Assembly (NCBI GenBank): GCA_964559135.1
Contig: CAZLGG010000123.1
Location: 1 to 11,406 of the forward strand
Reading direction: 5' to 3'
DNA: 11,406 bases
Source of the DNA: DRQF01 sp964559135
Lineage (GTDB): Bacteria; Planctomycetota; GCA-002687715; DRQF01
Shown here: piece by piece, positions 1-6,815 of the stretch
How positions within the stretch are numbered: the first letter of the stretch is position 1
Layout: each line of letters starts with the position of its first letter
Program-made: the position numbers and the translations under genes
The notes under the pieces: generated by a model
Told to the model about the DNA's origin: nothing
What the model saw: the letters and a program-made list of their open reading frames with translations, nothing else
Database searches by the model: none

Positions 1-74
1 AGCTCGTCCTTCTCAGCGAGTTTGCGGAGCGCTTCGACCGCCGCTTCCTCCCCGTGGCCGAGGTGCGCCTCTGA
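1..74 (+). CDS. Possible 3' end of a converging plus-strand gene (partial)
   Basis: From base 3 a plus-strand frame runs to a TGA at 72-74 and reads LVLLSEFAERFDRRFLPVAEVRL. Almost every codon ends in G or C (21 of 23), matching the codon habit of the neighbouring genes, and the peptide looks like an ordinary C-terminus. It would end 9 nt from the stop of the GT-C gene, facing it. The minus strand here also has an open frame with high GC3 (the GT-C frame after its stop), but that frame has no start codon before the window edge. With only 24 codons visible, no family can be named and the call is tentative. Confidence 0.35.
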   Translation, partial: LVLLSEFAERFDRRFLPVAEVRL

Positions 75-83
75 GGAGAGCCG

Positions 84-1313
84 TCAGACGACCCAGCGCC
101 AGGAGTTCATCCAGGAGAGCCACAGGGCGACCTGGAGGAGAGCCGACACGGCGAGTCCGACGCGGAAACGACGGGGACGAGCGAGGAGGAGCGCCCACCC
201 CACGTACGCGGGGGCGGACAAAGCGGCGTAGCGCGCCATGGAAACGGCGGCGCCCGCGAGCAGGGTGACGGCGAGGACGACGAGAGGCCACGCGACGTGA
301 GCCCAGCGAAAAGGAACCCGGGGACGATGACGGAGGAAGGCTCCCATGCCCACCACAGCCGCGGCGATCCCAGAGAGTTGCACGACATTGCGGATCACGT
401 GGTGGACCGTCTTGCCGCGAGGGTCGAAGAGATCCAACACGCTCGCGAAATTGGGGAAGTGGCTGTGTCCGAAAAAGTACGCCTGCTGGTCCACGTAATG
501 GAAGAAACTCCCCGAAAGTTCCGCCATCCAGAGCATGACACCCAGAAGCGCCAGGGGTACGAGCAGGTAAGCCAGCCAGCCGTAACCCCAGCCCCGAAAC
601 GACCACTTCACGCGCTCCCATTGAATGAGGAACAAGGAGACGAGCACCGCTCCGCCGAAGGACTTGGTCGCGGCGGCGGCCGCGCCGGCGAGACCCGCCT
701 TCAGAAAACGCCCCTGCTCGGCCATCACCAGGGCGAGAAAGGCGGTCATCAAAAAGAGCGCCTCGCTCATGATACAAGAGAACAGAAACCCCATGGGCGA
801 CAGGATGACGAGCAAGCCCGTCCGCCAAGCCACGTCCGGATCGAATCGTCGACGGCACCAGACATGAAAAGTGAAGAGGAAGATGAGGAACGCGAGGACG
901 CTGACCAAGTGCCCCGCGTGATGCCACAGAAGAATGTCCTTGCGCGACGCCGGGGGTGGCGCGTCACCCGGCCACAGCGCACGCAGCCCGTCGTAGGCGG
1001 CACGAACGACGAGGGCGTAACCGGGGAAAAAAGCGGTATTGAGCTGCCGGTCCTCGCCGGCGGCGTAACCGTAGGAAGCGATCCACAGGTAGCCCCGTGA
1101 ATCGTTGCGATCGAGGGAATCCAGGAGGCGGTCATCGATGACCCGATACCGGAACCCGGCTTGTGAGACTTTCCAGGACTTTGCCGAGTCGCCGTAGGGC
1201 AAACGTCCGTTCAGGAGCACCAGAATCGTCATCACCACGCGCGCCGCCAGATAGACGAGGAGGAGACGGCCGAACCCGGGAGCCGAAGAGTGCGACGCCG
1301 CGTCGGTTTTCAT
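84..1313 (-). CDS. PIG-V-like GT-C family mannosyltransferase (multi-pass membrane glycosyltransferase)
   Basis: The product has 409 residues with about nine or ten hydrophobic helices spread from residue 15 to 403, so it is an integral membrane protein. Near the N-terminus, LDRNDSRGYLWIASYGY (67-83) and TAFFPGYALVVR (93-104) resemble the conserved D...Y..IA..GY and AFFPLYP motifs of PIG-V-like mannosyltransferases. MSEALFL (182-188) and SMARYAAL (358-365) fit later family blocks. GT-C enzymes transfer sugars from polyprenyl-phosphate donors on the outer face of the cytoplasmic membrane; donor and acceptor here are not known. The start is ATG 1313, overlapping the BatA-like stop as ATGA, with GGAGAAAGG just upstream. 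A GTG five codons earlier would lie inside that ribosome binding site. Isoprenoid genes lie upstream in the same operon. PIG-V is the best match, but another GT-C family remains possible. Confidence 0.78.
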   Translation of the reverse strand: MKTDAASHSSAPGFGRLLLVYLAARVVMTILVLLNGRLPYGDSAKSWKVSQAGFRYRVIDDRLLDSLDRNDSRGYLWIASYGYAAGEDRQLNTAFFPGYALVVRAAYDGLRALWPGDAPPPASRKDILLWHHAGHLVSVLAFLIFLFTFHVWCRRRFDPDVAWRTGLLVILSPMGFLFSCIMSEALFLMTAFLALVMAEQGRFLKAGLAGAAAAATKSFGGAVLVSLFLIQWERVKWSFRGWGYGWLAYLLVPLALLGVMLWMAELSGSFFHYVDQQAYFFGHSHFPNFASVLDLFDPRGKTVHHVIRNVVQLSGIAAAVVGMGAFLRHRPRVPFRWAHVAWPLVVLAVTLLAGAAVSMARYAALSAPAYVGWALLLARPRRFRVGLAVSALLQVALWLSWMNSWRWVV

Positions 1314-2836
1314 TGCGCCTTTCTCCACAGGAGAACAGCGCCGAATCCCGCCAACAGAAGGGTCGCCGCGGCGAAAACCCAGCGGTCGAGAGGTCGGCCG
1401 GAGGCCGCGTCAAGGACGTCCTCGTCCCGCGCGGCGAGACGCCACGGGCGGTCTTCCCACCCGGGAGGTTCGGCTCGCGTCGCCGCGGGGTCCGCCGACG
1501 TGAACCACCACAGCCCGGGAGGATTTCCTTGGGCGCGGCCCAGCCAAGCTCTGAGGATCAGGGGGAACACGGGCTCAGCATCCCAGGCCGCGGCCACCGG
1601 GTCAAATCCGAGAACGATTTCGTTGCGGAGCGGAAACGCCATCGCCACGGTCTTGCCGCCCACGCGTACGAGGGGCTCCCCGGACCCCGAAATCTCTCGC
1701 GCTTCAGGCACCTTCAGTCGAGCCAACGGCAGTGCGGCGAAGCCCTCCCCCTCGAAGACGAGTGGGCCGGCGGTGTGGGGCACGACCTTGCCCAATCGTC
1801 CCGCCCCGCCCTCGGCCGGAGGGAGGAGCAGGGCCCCTTCGACTCCCGGAGGACGGTGGCGGCCGACCGTGTACGTGGACTCGGGTCGGGAGCGCTCCCG
1901 CCCGATGCTCACCCTTTCTCCGAGCGCCTCCAAGGCGTGCGCGAAGGCCTCCTCGCCGGGTTGCACGAGAAAACGAGGCCTTCGGGCCTCCCTCGAGAGC
2001 GTGGCCCCGTCGTCTGCCGGGAGATCGTCGTTCCACCGCCCCTCACCGTCGCCCAGAAGGTCGAGGCGAATGACGTCGCTCCTCGCGATGGCACGGGGCA
2101 GCGCGAAGACCCGAACCACCTCGTCCGGATCGAGAGGGCCCAAGACCCGGGCTCCGCCGTCCCATTTCACCCGCAACCGGGGCCGCCTCGACGCTCCCCC
2201 CCGAGACGCCCCGAGGGCCACATGGAGCCGGATCTGCGTTCCCGTCGGTTCCGCCCAGGCAGCGACGACCCCGACGTTGTCGAGAGGAGAACGCACGCCC
2301 CGCAACCCCACGGATTCGAGGAGGGAGAGGGGCAGTCGACGATCGGTCACGAGGACGCGCGGCGTCCCGGGTCGGCGAGCGGTCAGCCAGCGCACCAGAT
2401 CGGCTCCCCCGGCCCTCGGCCTCCCGGTGAACTCGCCGGCATCGGCCGGGGGCCGAATCGAGACGTCCCTTCCCTCGGCCCGGGCGGCGGCGCTCAGGTC
2501 GTCCAGGATGCGCCGCCATTCCGCCCGACGCTTGGGCGCCTCCATGCTTCCGCCCCGATCCACGACGACCAGGAGCGGTGCGGGCCGGGAGATTCCACGA
2601 AGCACGGGTCCCGCCAACGCGAGGATCATCGTGCCCGCCACCACCACCTCCCCGACCACCTCGAGGGGTGGCAGCCAGCGACGCCGCCTCCTCGACGGAA
2701 GTCCGGCCGCAACGTTTCGCCAGAGGGGAAGCGTCGCCACGAGCCTGCGATCGCGCCGGCCCACGAGGAGTCTCAGGATCACGATCAGGGGTAGGGTCCA
2801 GAGAAGGACCAGCCATTCCGGGCGCGCCCACGTCAC
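1310..2836 (-). CDS. BatA-like membrane protein (N-terminal double-transmembrane domain, degenerate VWA)
   Basis: The product has 508 residues. The N-terminal layout is typical of BatA-family proteins: a first membrane segment at about 7-25, a basic loop (KR-rich, about 27-54), a second segment at about 60-80, then a VWA-like domain. Its MIDAS reads DRGGS (93-97) instead of DxSxS, so metal binding is probably weakened or lost. A large extracytoplasmic region follows, with little recognisable similarity, and then a final membrane segment (about 484-503, WVFAAATLLLAGFGAVLLW) with a short basic tail. The start is GTG 2836, overlapping the DUF58 stop as GTGA. The stop overlaps the next gene as ATGA. 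This places it in the same translation unit as the DUF58 protein, its probable partner. The function of this family is not established. Long plus-strand frames opposite this gene are Arg/Pro/Ser-rich and lack membrane or domain patterns, so I take the minus frame as real. Confidence 0.82.
   Translation of the reverse strand: MTWARPEWLVLLWTLPLIVILRLLVGRRDRRLVATLPLWRNVAAGLPSRRRRRWLPPLEVVGEVVVAGTMILALAGPVLRGISRPAPLLVVVDRGGSMEAPKRRAEWRRILDDLSAAARAEGRDVSIRPPADAGEFTGRPRAGGADLVRWLTARRPGTPRVLVTDRRLPLSLLESVGLRGVRSPLDNVGVVAAWAEPTGTQIRLHVALGASRGGASRRPRLRVKWDGGARVLGPLDPDEVVRVFALPRAIARSDVIRLDLLGDGEGRWNDDLPADDGATLSREARRPRFLVQPGEEAFAHALEALGERVSIGRERSRPESTYTVGRHRPPGVEGALLLPPAEGGAGRLGKVVPHTAGPLVFEGEGFAALPLARLKVPEAREISGSGEPLVRVGGKTVAMAFPLRNEIVLGFDPVAAAWDAEPVFPLILRAWLGRAQGNPPGLWWFTSADPAATRAEPPGWEDRPWRLAARDEDVLDAASGRPLDRWVFAAATLLLAGFGAVLLWRKAQ
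1318..1326 (-). promoter_or_regulatory. Ribosome binding site of the GT-C gene
   Basis: GGAGAAAGG on the minus strand lies a few bases before ATG 1313 and within the end of the BatA-like gene. It fixes the start at 1313 and, with the ATGA overlap, points to translational coupling. Confidence 0.6.
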
Positions 2837-3711
2837 CGGGCGAGTCCCACCCGACGGAGCGCGCGAACGAACACCTCTTCGAAGGCTTCCTCCGCCGCGG
2901 CGTCCACGAACGTCGCCCCGTGCCGAGCCGCCTGGAGTTCGAGTTCGCCGCGCTGGCCGGCCAGGACCTCCTGGTAGCGCTCTCGCGTCTCCCCATCGAT
3001 GGCGAGATCCAATGTCTCTCCGGTCTCCGGGTCCTTGAGCCTGACGCGAGTCCCGAGGGCCGGCTCTCGCTCCTCATGGGTCGTGAGCCCGAGCAAGACG
3101 AGGACGTTGCCCGCGGCGCACTGCCCCGCCCAGACCGGGAGCGGCGAGGGATCATCGAAGAAATCCGAGATCATGAGAATGAACCGAGCCCGCGGCCCCC
3201 GGGCCAACAGAGGTCGGAGAGCATCCGGGACGAGACGCCCCTCGGGGCGAGGAAGCCCCTCGAGGACAGGCAAGCAACGAGCCGCCGCAGGACCTGCTCG
3301 CGTCAACGTGACCAAGGATCGCAGCTCCCCGGACATGACCTGCACGTCCAAGGAACGGCCCTCTCCGGGGAGGGTGAACGCAGCCGCCGCGGCCAATCGC
3401 CTGGCCAGGCGATCCTTCTTGCCGCCATCGACACCCATGGACGCGGAGACGTCGACCACCACGTGGATGTCGAGTCGGGTCTCACCCTCGAATCGCTTGA
3501 TGAACAGCTCGTCCAAGCGACCGTAGAGATTCCAGTCCACCCCACGAAAGTCGTCACCGGCCGTATAGGGGCGATGATCGCGAAACTCGAAGCGCCCGCC
3601 CCCACGTCGAGACCGCATCCCTTCGCTCCTCTCCCCGCTCACGAGGCCGGAGAGACGGACGCGAAGGGTCTTCAGTCGGGCAACGGTCTTGTCATCGAAC
3701 ACGTGGGCCAT
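2833..3711 (-). CDS. DUF58 domain protein with intact VWA metal-binding motif
   Basis: The product has 292 residues and no membrane segment, so it is probably cytoplasmic. The DUF58 signature is strong: RSRRGGGRFEFRDHRPY (33-49), AGDDFRGVDWNLYGR (51-65) and FIKRFEGE (70-77). The VWA-like core follows, with an intact MIDAS, DVSASM (D87, S89, S91), and the later Asp in ISDFFDD (about 181-187). DUF58 proteins usually work with MoxR AAA+ ATPases and BatA/B-type membrane VWA proteins in poorly defined envelope or stress functions. Here a BatA-like gene follows with a GTGA overlap, but no MoxR gene is present upstream. I chose ATG 3711 because MAHVFDDKTVARL matches the family N-terminus; a GTG at 3792 would overlap the dxs-family gene and add unrelated residues. 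No clear ribosome binding site precedes the ATG, and a small CATGG/CCATG hairpin covers it. Confidence 0.9.
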   Translation of the reverse strand: MAHVFDDKTVARLKTLRVRLSGLVSGERSEGMRSRRGGGRFEFRDHRPYTAGDDFRGVDWNLYGRLDELFIKRFEGETRLDIHVVVDVSASMGVDGGKKDRLARRLAAAAAFTLPGEGRSLDVQVMSGELRSLVTLTRAGPAAARCLPVLEGLPRPEGRLVPDALRPLLARGPRARFILMISDFFDDPSPLPVWAGQCAAGNVLVLLGLTTHEEREPALGTRVRLKDPETGETLDLAIDGETRERYQEVLAGQRGELELQAARHGATFVDAAAEEAFEEVFVRALRRVGLAR

Positions 3712-3770
3712 GGAATGCCATGCTAACCGATCCCGGGATACCCCCGCGGAATGGAAGAGACGCGACCCAC

Positions 3771-5657
3771 TCAGCCGGGGGAGCGAACCCACTTCCGATA
3801 GAGGTGGAGCAATCGATCACTCAGCCCGGCGGGGTCCAACCCATGGCGACGCAAGAGCTGTGAACGACGTCCCCGACCGAGGGGCCCTTCGGGCAAGGCG
3901 ATGGGCACGATACGGTCGGCGCCGACTCCCCACCGTGCCGCCTTCTCGAGGATCATGGATCCGAAACCGCCGGAGAAGCGATGCTCCTCGACGGTGAAGA
4001 CCAAGCCGTAGCTCTTCACGAGGGTCTGGAGAAAATCCGGGTTGAAGGGCCGGACGAACCGGGCATTGACCACGGTCAGCTCCACACCCTGTTCGGCGAC
4101 GGTTTGGGCGGCCTCCATGACCGGATAGAGCATCGACCCCAGGGCCAGAACGCACGCATCGGCGCCCTTGCGAAGGATCTCGGAGCGTCCGCGATGGAGT
4201 TCCTCCTTCTCCGGCAGGAGCCTCGCTGCATCCGGAGCGAATCCGTGGGGTACTCGGATGGCGGCGGGGCCGTCCTGCCTGAGGGCCAACGCCACCATGG
4301 CGTCCAACTCACACCCGTCGCGCGGCGCCATCACGTCCATCCCGGTGACGCCGCGGAGAAATGACAGATCGTCGGCCCCGTGGTCCACCGTGGTGTCCGA
4401 GGCCACGAGACCTGCGTAGGTGAGGAGAAACACCACGGGAAGGCCGCGGCTGCCCACCTCCTGCGTGACCTGATCGTGGGCGCGTGCGAACAGTGCGGCC
4501 GGAGTGATGACCAAAGGCCGCTTTCCCGCCTTGGCGATGCCGGCCGCGAACGCGACGCCGTGTTGCTCGTTGACCCGCATGTTCCACAGACGGTTGGAAT
4601 AGATCGTTCTCAGACGGGAGACCATCCCTCCCAACGACTCCATCTCGGGCGTCGCCAGGGCCACGACCGTCGTGCGCGGATCGTTCTTCAGCTGGCTCTC
4701 GACGCACTGGACGACGAGGGCGTTGTACCGCTCGTCCCCCTGCAAGGCATACTCCTGGTCGTCCGACAGAACCGGGTCCTGGACATGGAGGGCCACCCCG
4801 GACGGTTCCTCGGGCGGCGCCTGTCGCTGGGTGACGACGTGAAGGAGATAGAATCCCCTTTGGCGTTTGGTCTCCTCCAGCAACTGGACGAGGTGGGCGA
4901 GATTGTGGCCGTCGACCGGCCCGAAGTAGCGCGGCCCGAGCTTCTCGAAGAGAGCCCCTGGAACGAGTGCTTTCGTCAGGGCGTCGCGAAGTTGCTCGGC
5001 GGCCTTGTCCAGGCTCTCACCGACGAAGGGAATCGCCTGGAGCAGCTTGTGAGCATCTCGCTTCAAGTCATTGTACGCCTTGCCGACACGGATCTTGGAC
5101 AACACCTCTCCCATCGCGCCGACGACTTTCGAGATCGACATCTCGTTGTCGTTGAGAATGATGAGAACGTCCTTGTCGGACGCATCGCCGCTGTTCAAAG
5201 CCTCGAGGGCGATGCCGGACACAACGGCACCGTCGCCAATGACGGCCACGGTCTTGTTCTCGTCGTCGGCGCCCGCCGCCAAGCCCAGCGCCTTCGAAAT
5301 CGACGCTCCCGCATGGCACGAGAAGAATTGGTCCCAAGGTTCCCGCTCCTCCCCGGGGAAGGCCCCTTCGATGAACGAGGCCCCCTCCGCGCCCGCCAAT
5401 TCCGGCCGCGTGAGTACCAGATGGGCGGCCGCCTGATGGGCCAGATCGAAGACGAGGCGATCGTGCGCGAAGTCGAACACGTAGTGCAGCGCAGTGGTCA
5501 AGTCCACCATCCCCAACGCACTGGCCAGGTAGTCCCGTCGCATGGCGAACCTGCGGGTCACCGCGGCCCGGATCTCGTCCGCCAGCCTCGGGAGCTTCGA
5601 AGGAGGGATCTGCTTCAGGTCCCTCGGATTTCGAATCGACTGGAGCAGTCCGCCCAT
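3771..5657 (-). CDS. dxs: 1-deoxy-D-xylulose-5-phosphate synthase family protein with altered active site
   Basis: The product has 628 residues and full Dxs architecture: an N-terminal ThDP-binding domain (about 1-310), a transketolase pyrimidine-binding domain (about 320-480) and a C-terminal transketolase domain (about 495-620). Canonical Dxs joins pyruvate and glyceraldehyde 3-phosphate to start the MEP pathway. ThDP features are intact: VIGDGA (139-144), LNDNEMSIS ending the metal site (N171), H74, and the catalytic Glu E364 in NEQHG. By hand alignment to E. coli Dxs, residues contacting the aldehyde substrate differ: H49 is Y43, Y392 is P386, R420 is Y414, H431 is D425 (with H426 beside it) and R478 is H471. 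R398 (R392) and D427 (D421) are kept. GHSSTS reads CHAGAS. ATG 5657 has GAGGA at 8 nt and follows the ispA stop by 11 nt. Context says isoprenoid synthesis, but the substrate is uncertain, so the symbol reflects family and position only. Confidence 0.88.
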   Translation of the reverse strand: MGGLLQSIRNPRDLKQIPPSKLPRLADEIRAAVTRRFAMRRDYLASALGMVDLTTALHYVFDFAHDRLVFDLAHQAAAHLVLTRPELAGAEGASFIEGAFPGEEREPWDQFFSCHAGASISKALGLAAGADDENKTVAVIGDGAVVSGIALEALNSGDASDKDVLIILNDNEMSISKVVGAMGEVLSKIRVGKAYNDLKRDAHKLLQAIPFVGESLDKAAEQLRDALTKALVPGALFEKLGPRYFGPVDGHNLAHLVQLLEETKRQRGFYLLHVVTQRQAPPEEPSGVALHVQDPVLSDDQEYALQGDERYNALVVQCVESQLKNDPRTTVVALATPEMESLGGMVSRLRTIYSNRLWNMRVNEQHGVAFAAGIAKAGKRPLVITPAALFARAHDQVTQEVGSRGLPVVFLLTYAGLVASDTTVDHGADDLSFLRGVTGMDVMAPRDGCELDAMVALALRQDGPAAIRVPHGFAPDAARLLPEKEELHRGRSEILRKGADACVLALGSMLYPVMEAAQTVAEQGVELTVVNARFVRPFNPDFLQTLVKSYGLVFTVEEHRFSGGFGSMILEKAARWGVGADRIVPIALPEGPLGRGRRSQLLRRHGLDPAGLSDRLLHLYRKWVRSPG

Positions 5658-5665
5658 GAACAGTG

Positions 5666-5670
5666 TCCTC
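5666..5670 (-). promoter_or_regulatory. Ribosome binding site deciding the dxs-family start
   Basis: GAGGA on the minus strand lies 8 nt before ATG 5657 and overlaps the ispA stop codon. It favours ATG 5657 over the longer open frame that begins at 5810 inside ispA. The extra 51 residues of that frame are Arg/Pro-rich and unlike any Dxs N-terminus, whereas MGGLLQSIRNPRDLK matches the family opening. Confidence 0.6.
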
Positions 5671-6553
5671 AGTTGACGCGATCGTGAATGAATGCAGCCA
5701 GAGCCTGGAGATCTCCGCGGGGGTCCTGAGGAGCAATCAGCTCTTGGGCCTCGCGAACGAGTCCGCGTACGCGGACGCGGGACTCCTCCAATCCCACGCA
5801 GGCCGGCCAAGTCATCTTCTTCTGCTCGAGATCCTTCCCCGCGGTCTTGCCCAAGGTCTCGGCATCACTGACCAAATCCAGAATGTCGTCCATGATCTGA
5901 AACGCGAGCCCGACCTTGCGACCGTAGAGGGTGAAGCGTTCCAGGGTCTCGGCGGAAGCCCTCGATCCGACGGCTCCGAGACGAAGCCCCGCGATGAAAA
6001 GCGCCCCGGTCTTCATGCGATGGATCTCCTCGACTCTCTCGAGTCGCGGTTCCTCTCCCTCGCTGATGACGTCCAGAACCTGACCGCCGATCATCCCCTC
6101 GCAGCCCGCGGCACGGGCCAGTTCGAGAATGAGACCACGTACGAGGTCCGCATCCTTCGTGTGCTCGGCGATGACGTGAAAGGCGGCATTGGAAAGGGCA
6201 TCCCCCGCAAGCGTGGCCAATCCGTCCCCATACTTGACGTGGCAGGTGGGTCGGCCTCGCCGAAGATCATCGTCGTCCATGCAGGGCAGATCGTCGTGGA
6301 TGAGGGAGTAGGTGTGGATCATCTCGATGGCGCAGGCCGCGGGCAGGACGTTCCCGGTCTCACCACCGAGCGCATCCGCCGTGGTCAGGACCAACGCGGG
6401 ACGAAGGCGCTTGCCCCCGCCGAGGAGACTGTACCGCATGGCTTCATCGATGACGCGGGCCGACTCCGGACAAGGAGGGAGCAGATCCAGGAGCGCACTC
6501 TCCACGGTTTCCCGGTGACGTGCCAGGAGCGCCTTGACGTGCTGCTCGCTCAC
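5669..6553 (-). CDS. ispA: Short-chain (E)-polyprenyl diphosphate synthase (farnesyl / geranylgeranyl diphosphate synthase)
   Basis: It condenses isopentenyl diphosphate with allylic diphosphates to give C15 (possibly C20) chains for quinones, polyprenyl carriers or carotenoids. It has 294 residues, the usual IspA length. GGGKRLRP (45-52) supplies the IPP-binding basic residues. The first Asp-rich motif, DDLPCMDDDDLRRGRPT (87-103), has the two-residue insertion typical of bacterial type II FPP synthases. KTG is at 181-183 and the second Asp-rich motif, QIMDDILD, at 219-226. Tyr82, five residues before the first motif, fits a short product. The start is GTG 6553, overlapping the xseB stop as GTGA, with GAGGA 9 nt upstream. 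The stop lies 11 nt before the dxs-like ATG. Exact chain length cannot be assigned, so ispA is used by homology and by its conserved xseB-ispA-dxs neighbourhood. Confidence 0.93.
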   Translation of the reverse strand: MSEQHVKALLARHRETVESALLDLLPPCPESARVIDEAMRYSLLGGGKRLRPALVLTTADALGGETGNVLPAACAIEMIHTYSLIHDDLPCMDDDDLRRGRPTCHVKYGDGLATLAGDALSNAAFHVIAEHTKDADLVRGLILELARAAGCEGMIGGQVLDVISEGEEPRLERVEEIHRMKTGALFIAGLRLGAVGSRASAETLERFTLYGRKVGLAFQIMDDILDLVSDAETLGKTAGKDLEQKKMTWPACVGLEESRVRVRGLVREAQELIAPQDPRGDLQALAAFIHDRVN

Positions 6554-6792
6554 TGGTCGTCGTCCTCGCCGGTCGTTCCCTCGAATGCGACCTCCCCCCC
6601 TTCTTCGGTGAGCATCCGCACCCGCTTCTCCATGCGGTCGAGGTCGGCCTGCAACTCCGCATGGAGCCGAACCCCCTTTTGATACCGATCGACCGCCTTC
6701 TCGAGAGCCAGTTCCCCGTTCTCGAGAGATTCCACGATGTCTTCGAGCTTTTTCAGCTTCTCCTCGAAGCTCAGATCCACCTTCTTCGCCAT
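6550..6792 (-). CDS. xseB: Exodeoxyribonuclease VII small subunit
   Basis: This is an 80-residue helical partner of XseA. Several copies bind the coiled helices of the large subunit, and both are required for exonuclease VII activity. The family signature runs across residues 8-43: SFEEKLKKLEDIVESLENGE followed by the LEKAV...YQKGV segment. The C-terminal tail is acidic (GEDDDQ). ATG 6792 is preceded by AAAGGAG at 11 nt, supporting the start. The stop overlaps the start of the downstream polyprenyl synthase as GTGA, so the two are probably translationally coupled. A run of seven G (coding strand, 6594-6600) near the 3' end encodes the Gly-Gly of EEGGEV. Confidence 0.96.
   Translation of the reverse strand: MAKKVDLSFEEKLKKLEDIVESLENGELALEKAVDRYQKGVRLHAELQADLDRMEKRVRMLTEEGGEVAFEGTTGEDDDQ
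6563..6567 (-). promoter_or_regulatory. Ribosome binding site of ispA
   Basis: GAGGA on the minus strand lies 9 nt before the GTG at 6553 and inside the last codons of xseB. It supports the unusual GTG start and the GTGA overlap, and thus coupled translation of xseB and ispA. Confidence 0.5.
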
Positions 6793-6803
6793 GGCCGTCG
6801 CGG

Positions 6804-6810
6804 CTCCTTT
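6804..6810 (-). promoter_or_regulatory. Ribosome binding site of xseB
   Basis: AAAGGAG on the minus strand lies 11 nt before ATG 6792, in the 23-nt gap after the xseA stop. It is one of the clearest Shine-Dalgarno sequences in the window, and its spacing is slightly long. Confidence 0.6.
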
Positions 6811-6815
6811 ACGCT

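Noticed and set aside
1..83. Extension of the GT-C protein by read-through of its TGA (frame stays open to the edge and looks codon-biased)
   Set aside because: I see no supporting recoding signal, and the protein already has a full-length family layout. The frame has no start codon that would make it a separate gene within the window.
1163..3038. Very long plus-strand open frames (543 and 582 codons) opposite the BatA-like gene
   Set aside because: They are Arg/Pro/Ser-rich with no domain or membrane pattern and overlap each other in different frames. The minus-strand product has a coherent membrane topology and overlaps both neighbours as in an operon. Long antisense frames are expected at this G+C content.
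3712..3792. GTG 3792 as the DUF58 start
   Set aside because: It lies inside the Dxs-family gene, adds residues unlike the family, and ATG 3711 begins exactly where DUF58 homology starts.
5658..5810. Longer N-terminus for the Dxs-family protein
   Set aside because: The extra residues overlap ispA, are Arg/Pro-rich and unlike Dxs, and ATG 5657 has its own ribosome binding site.
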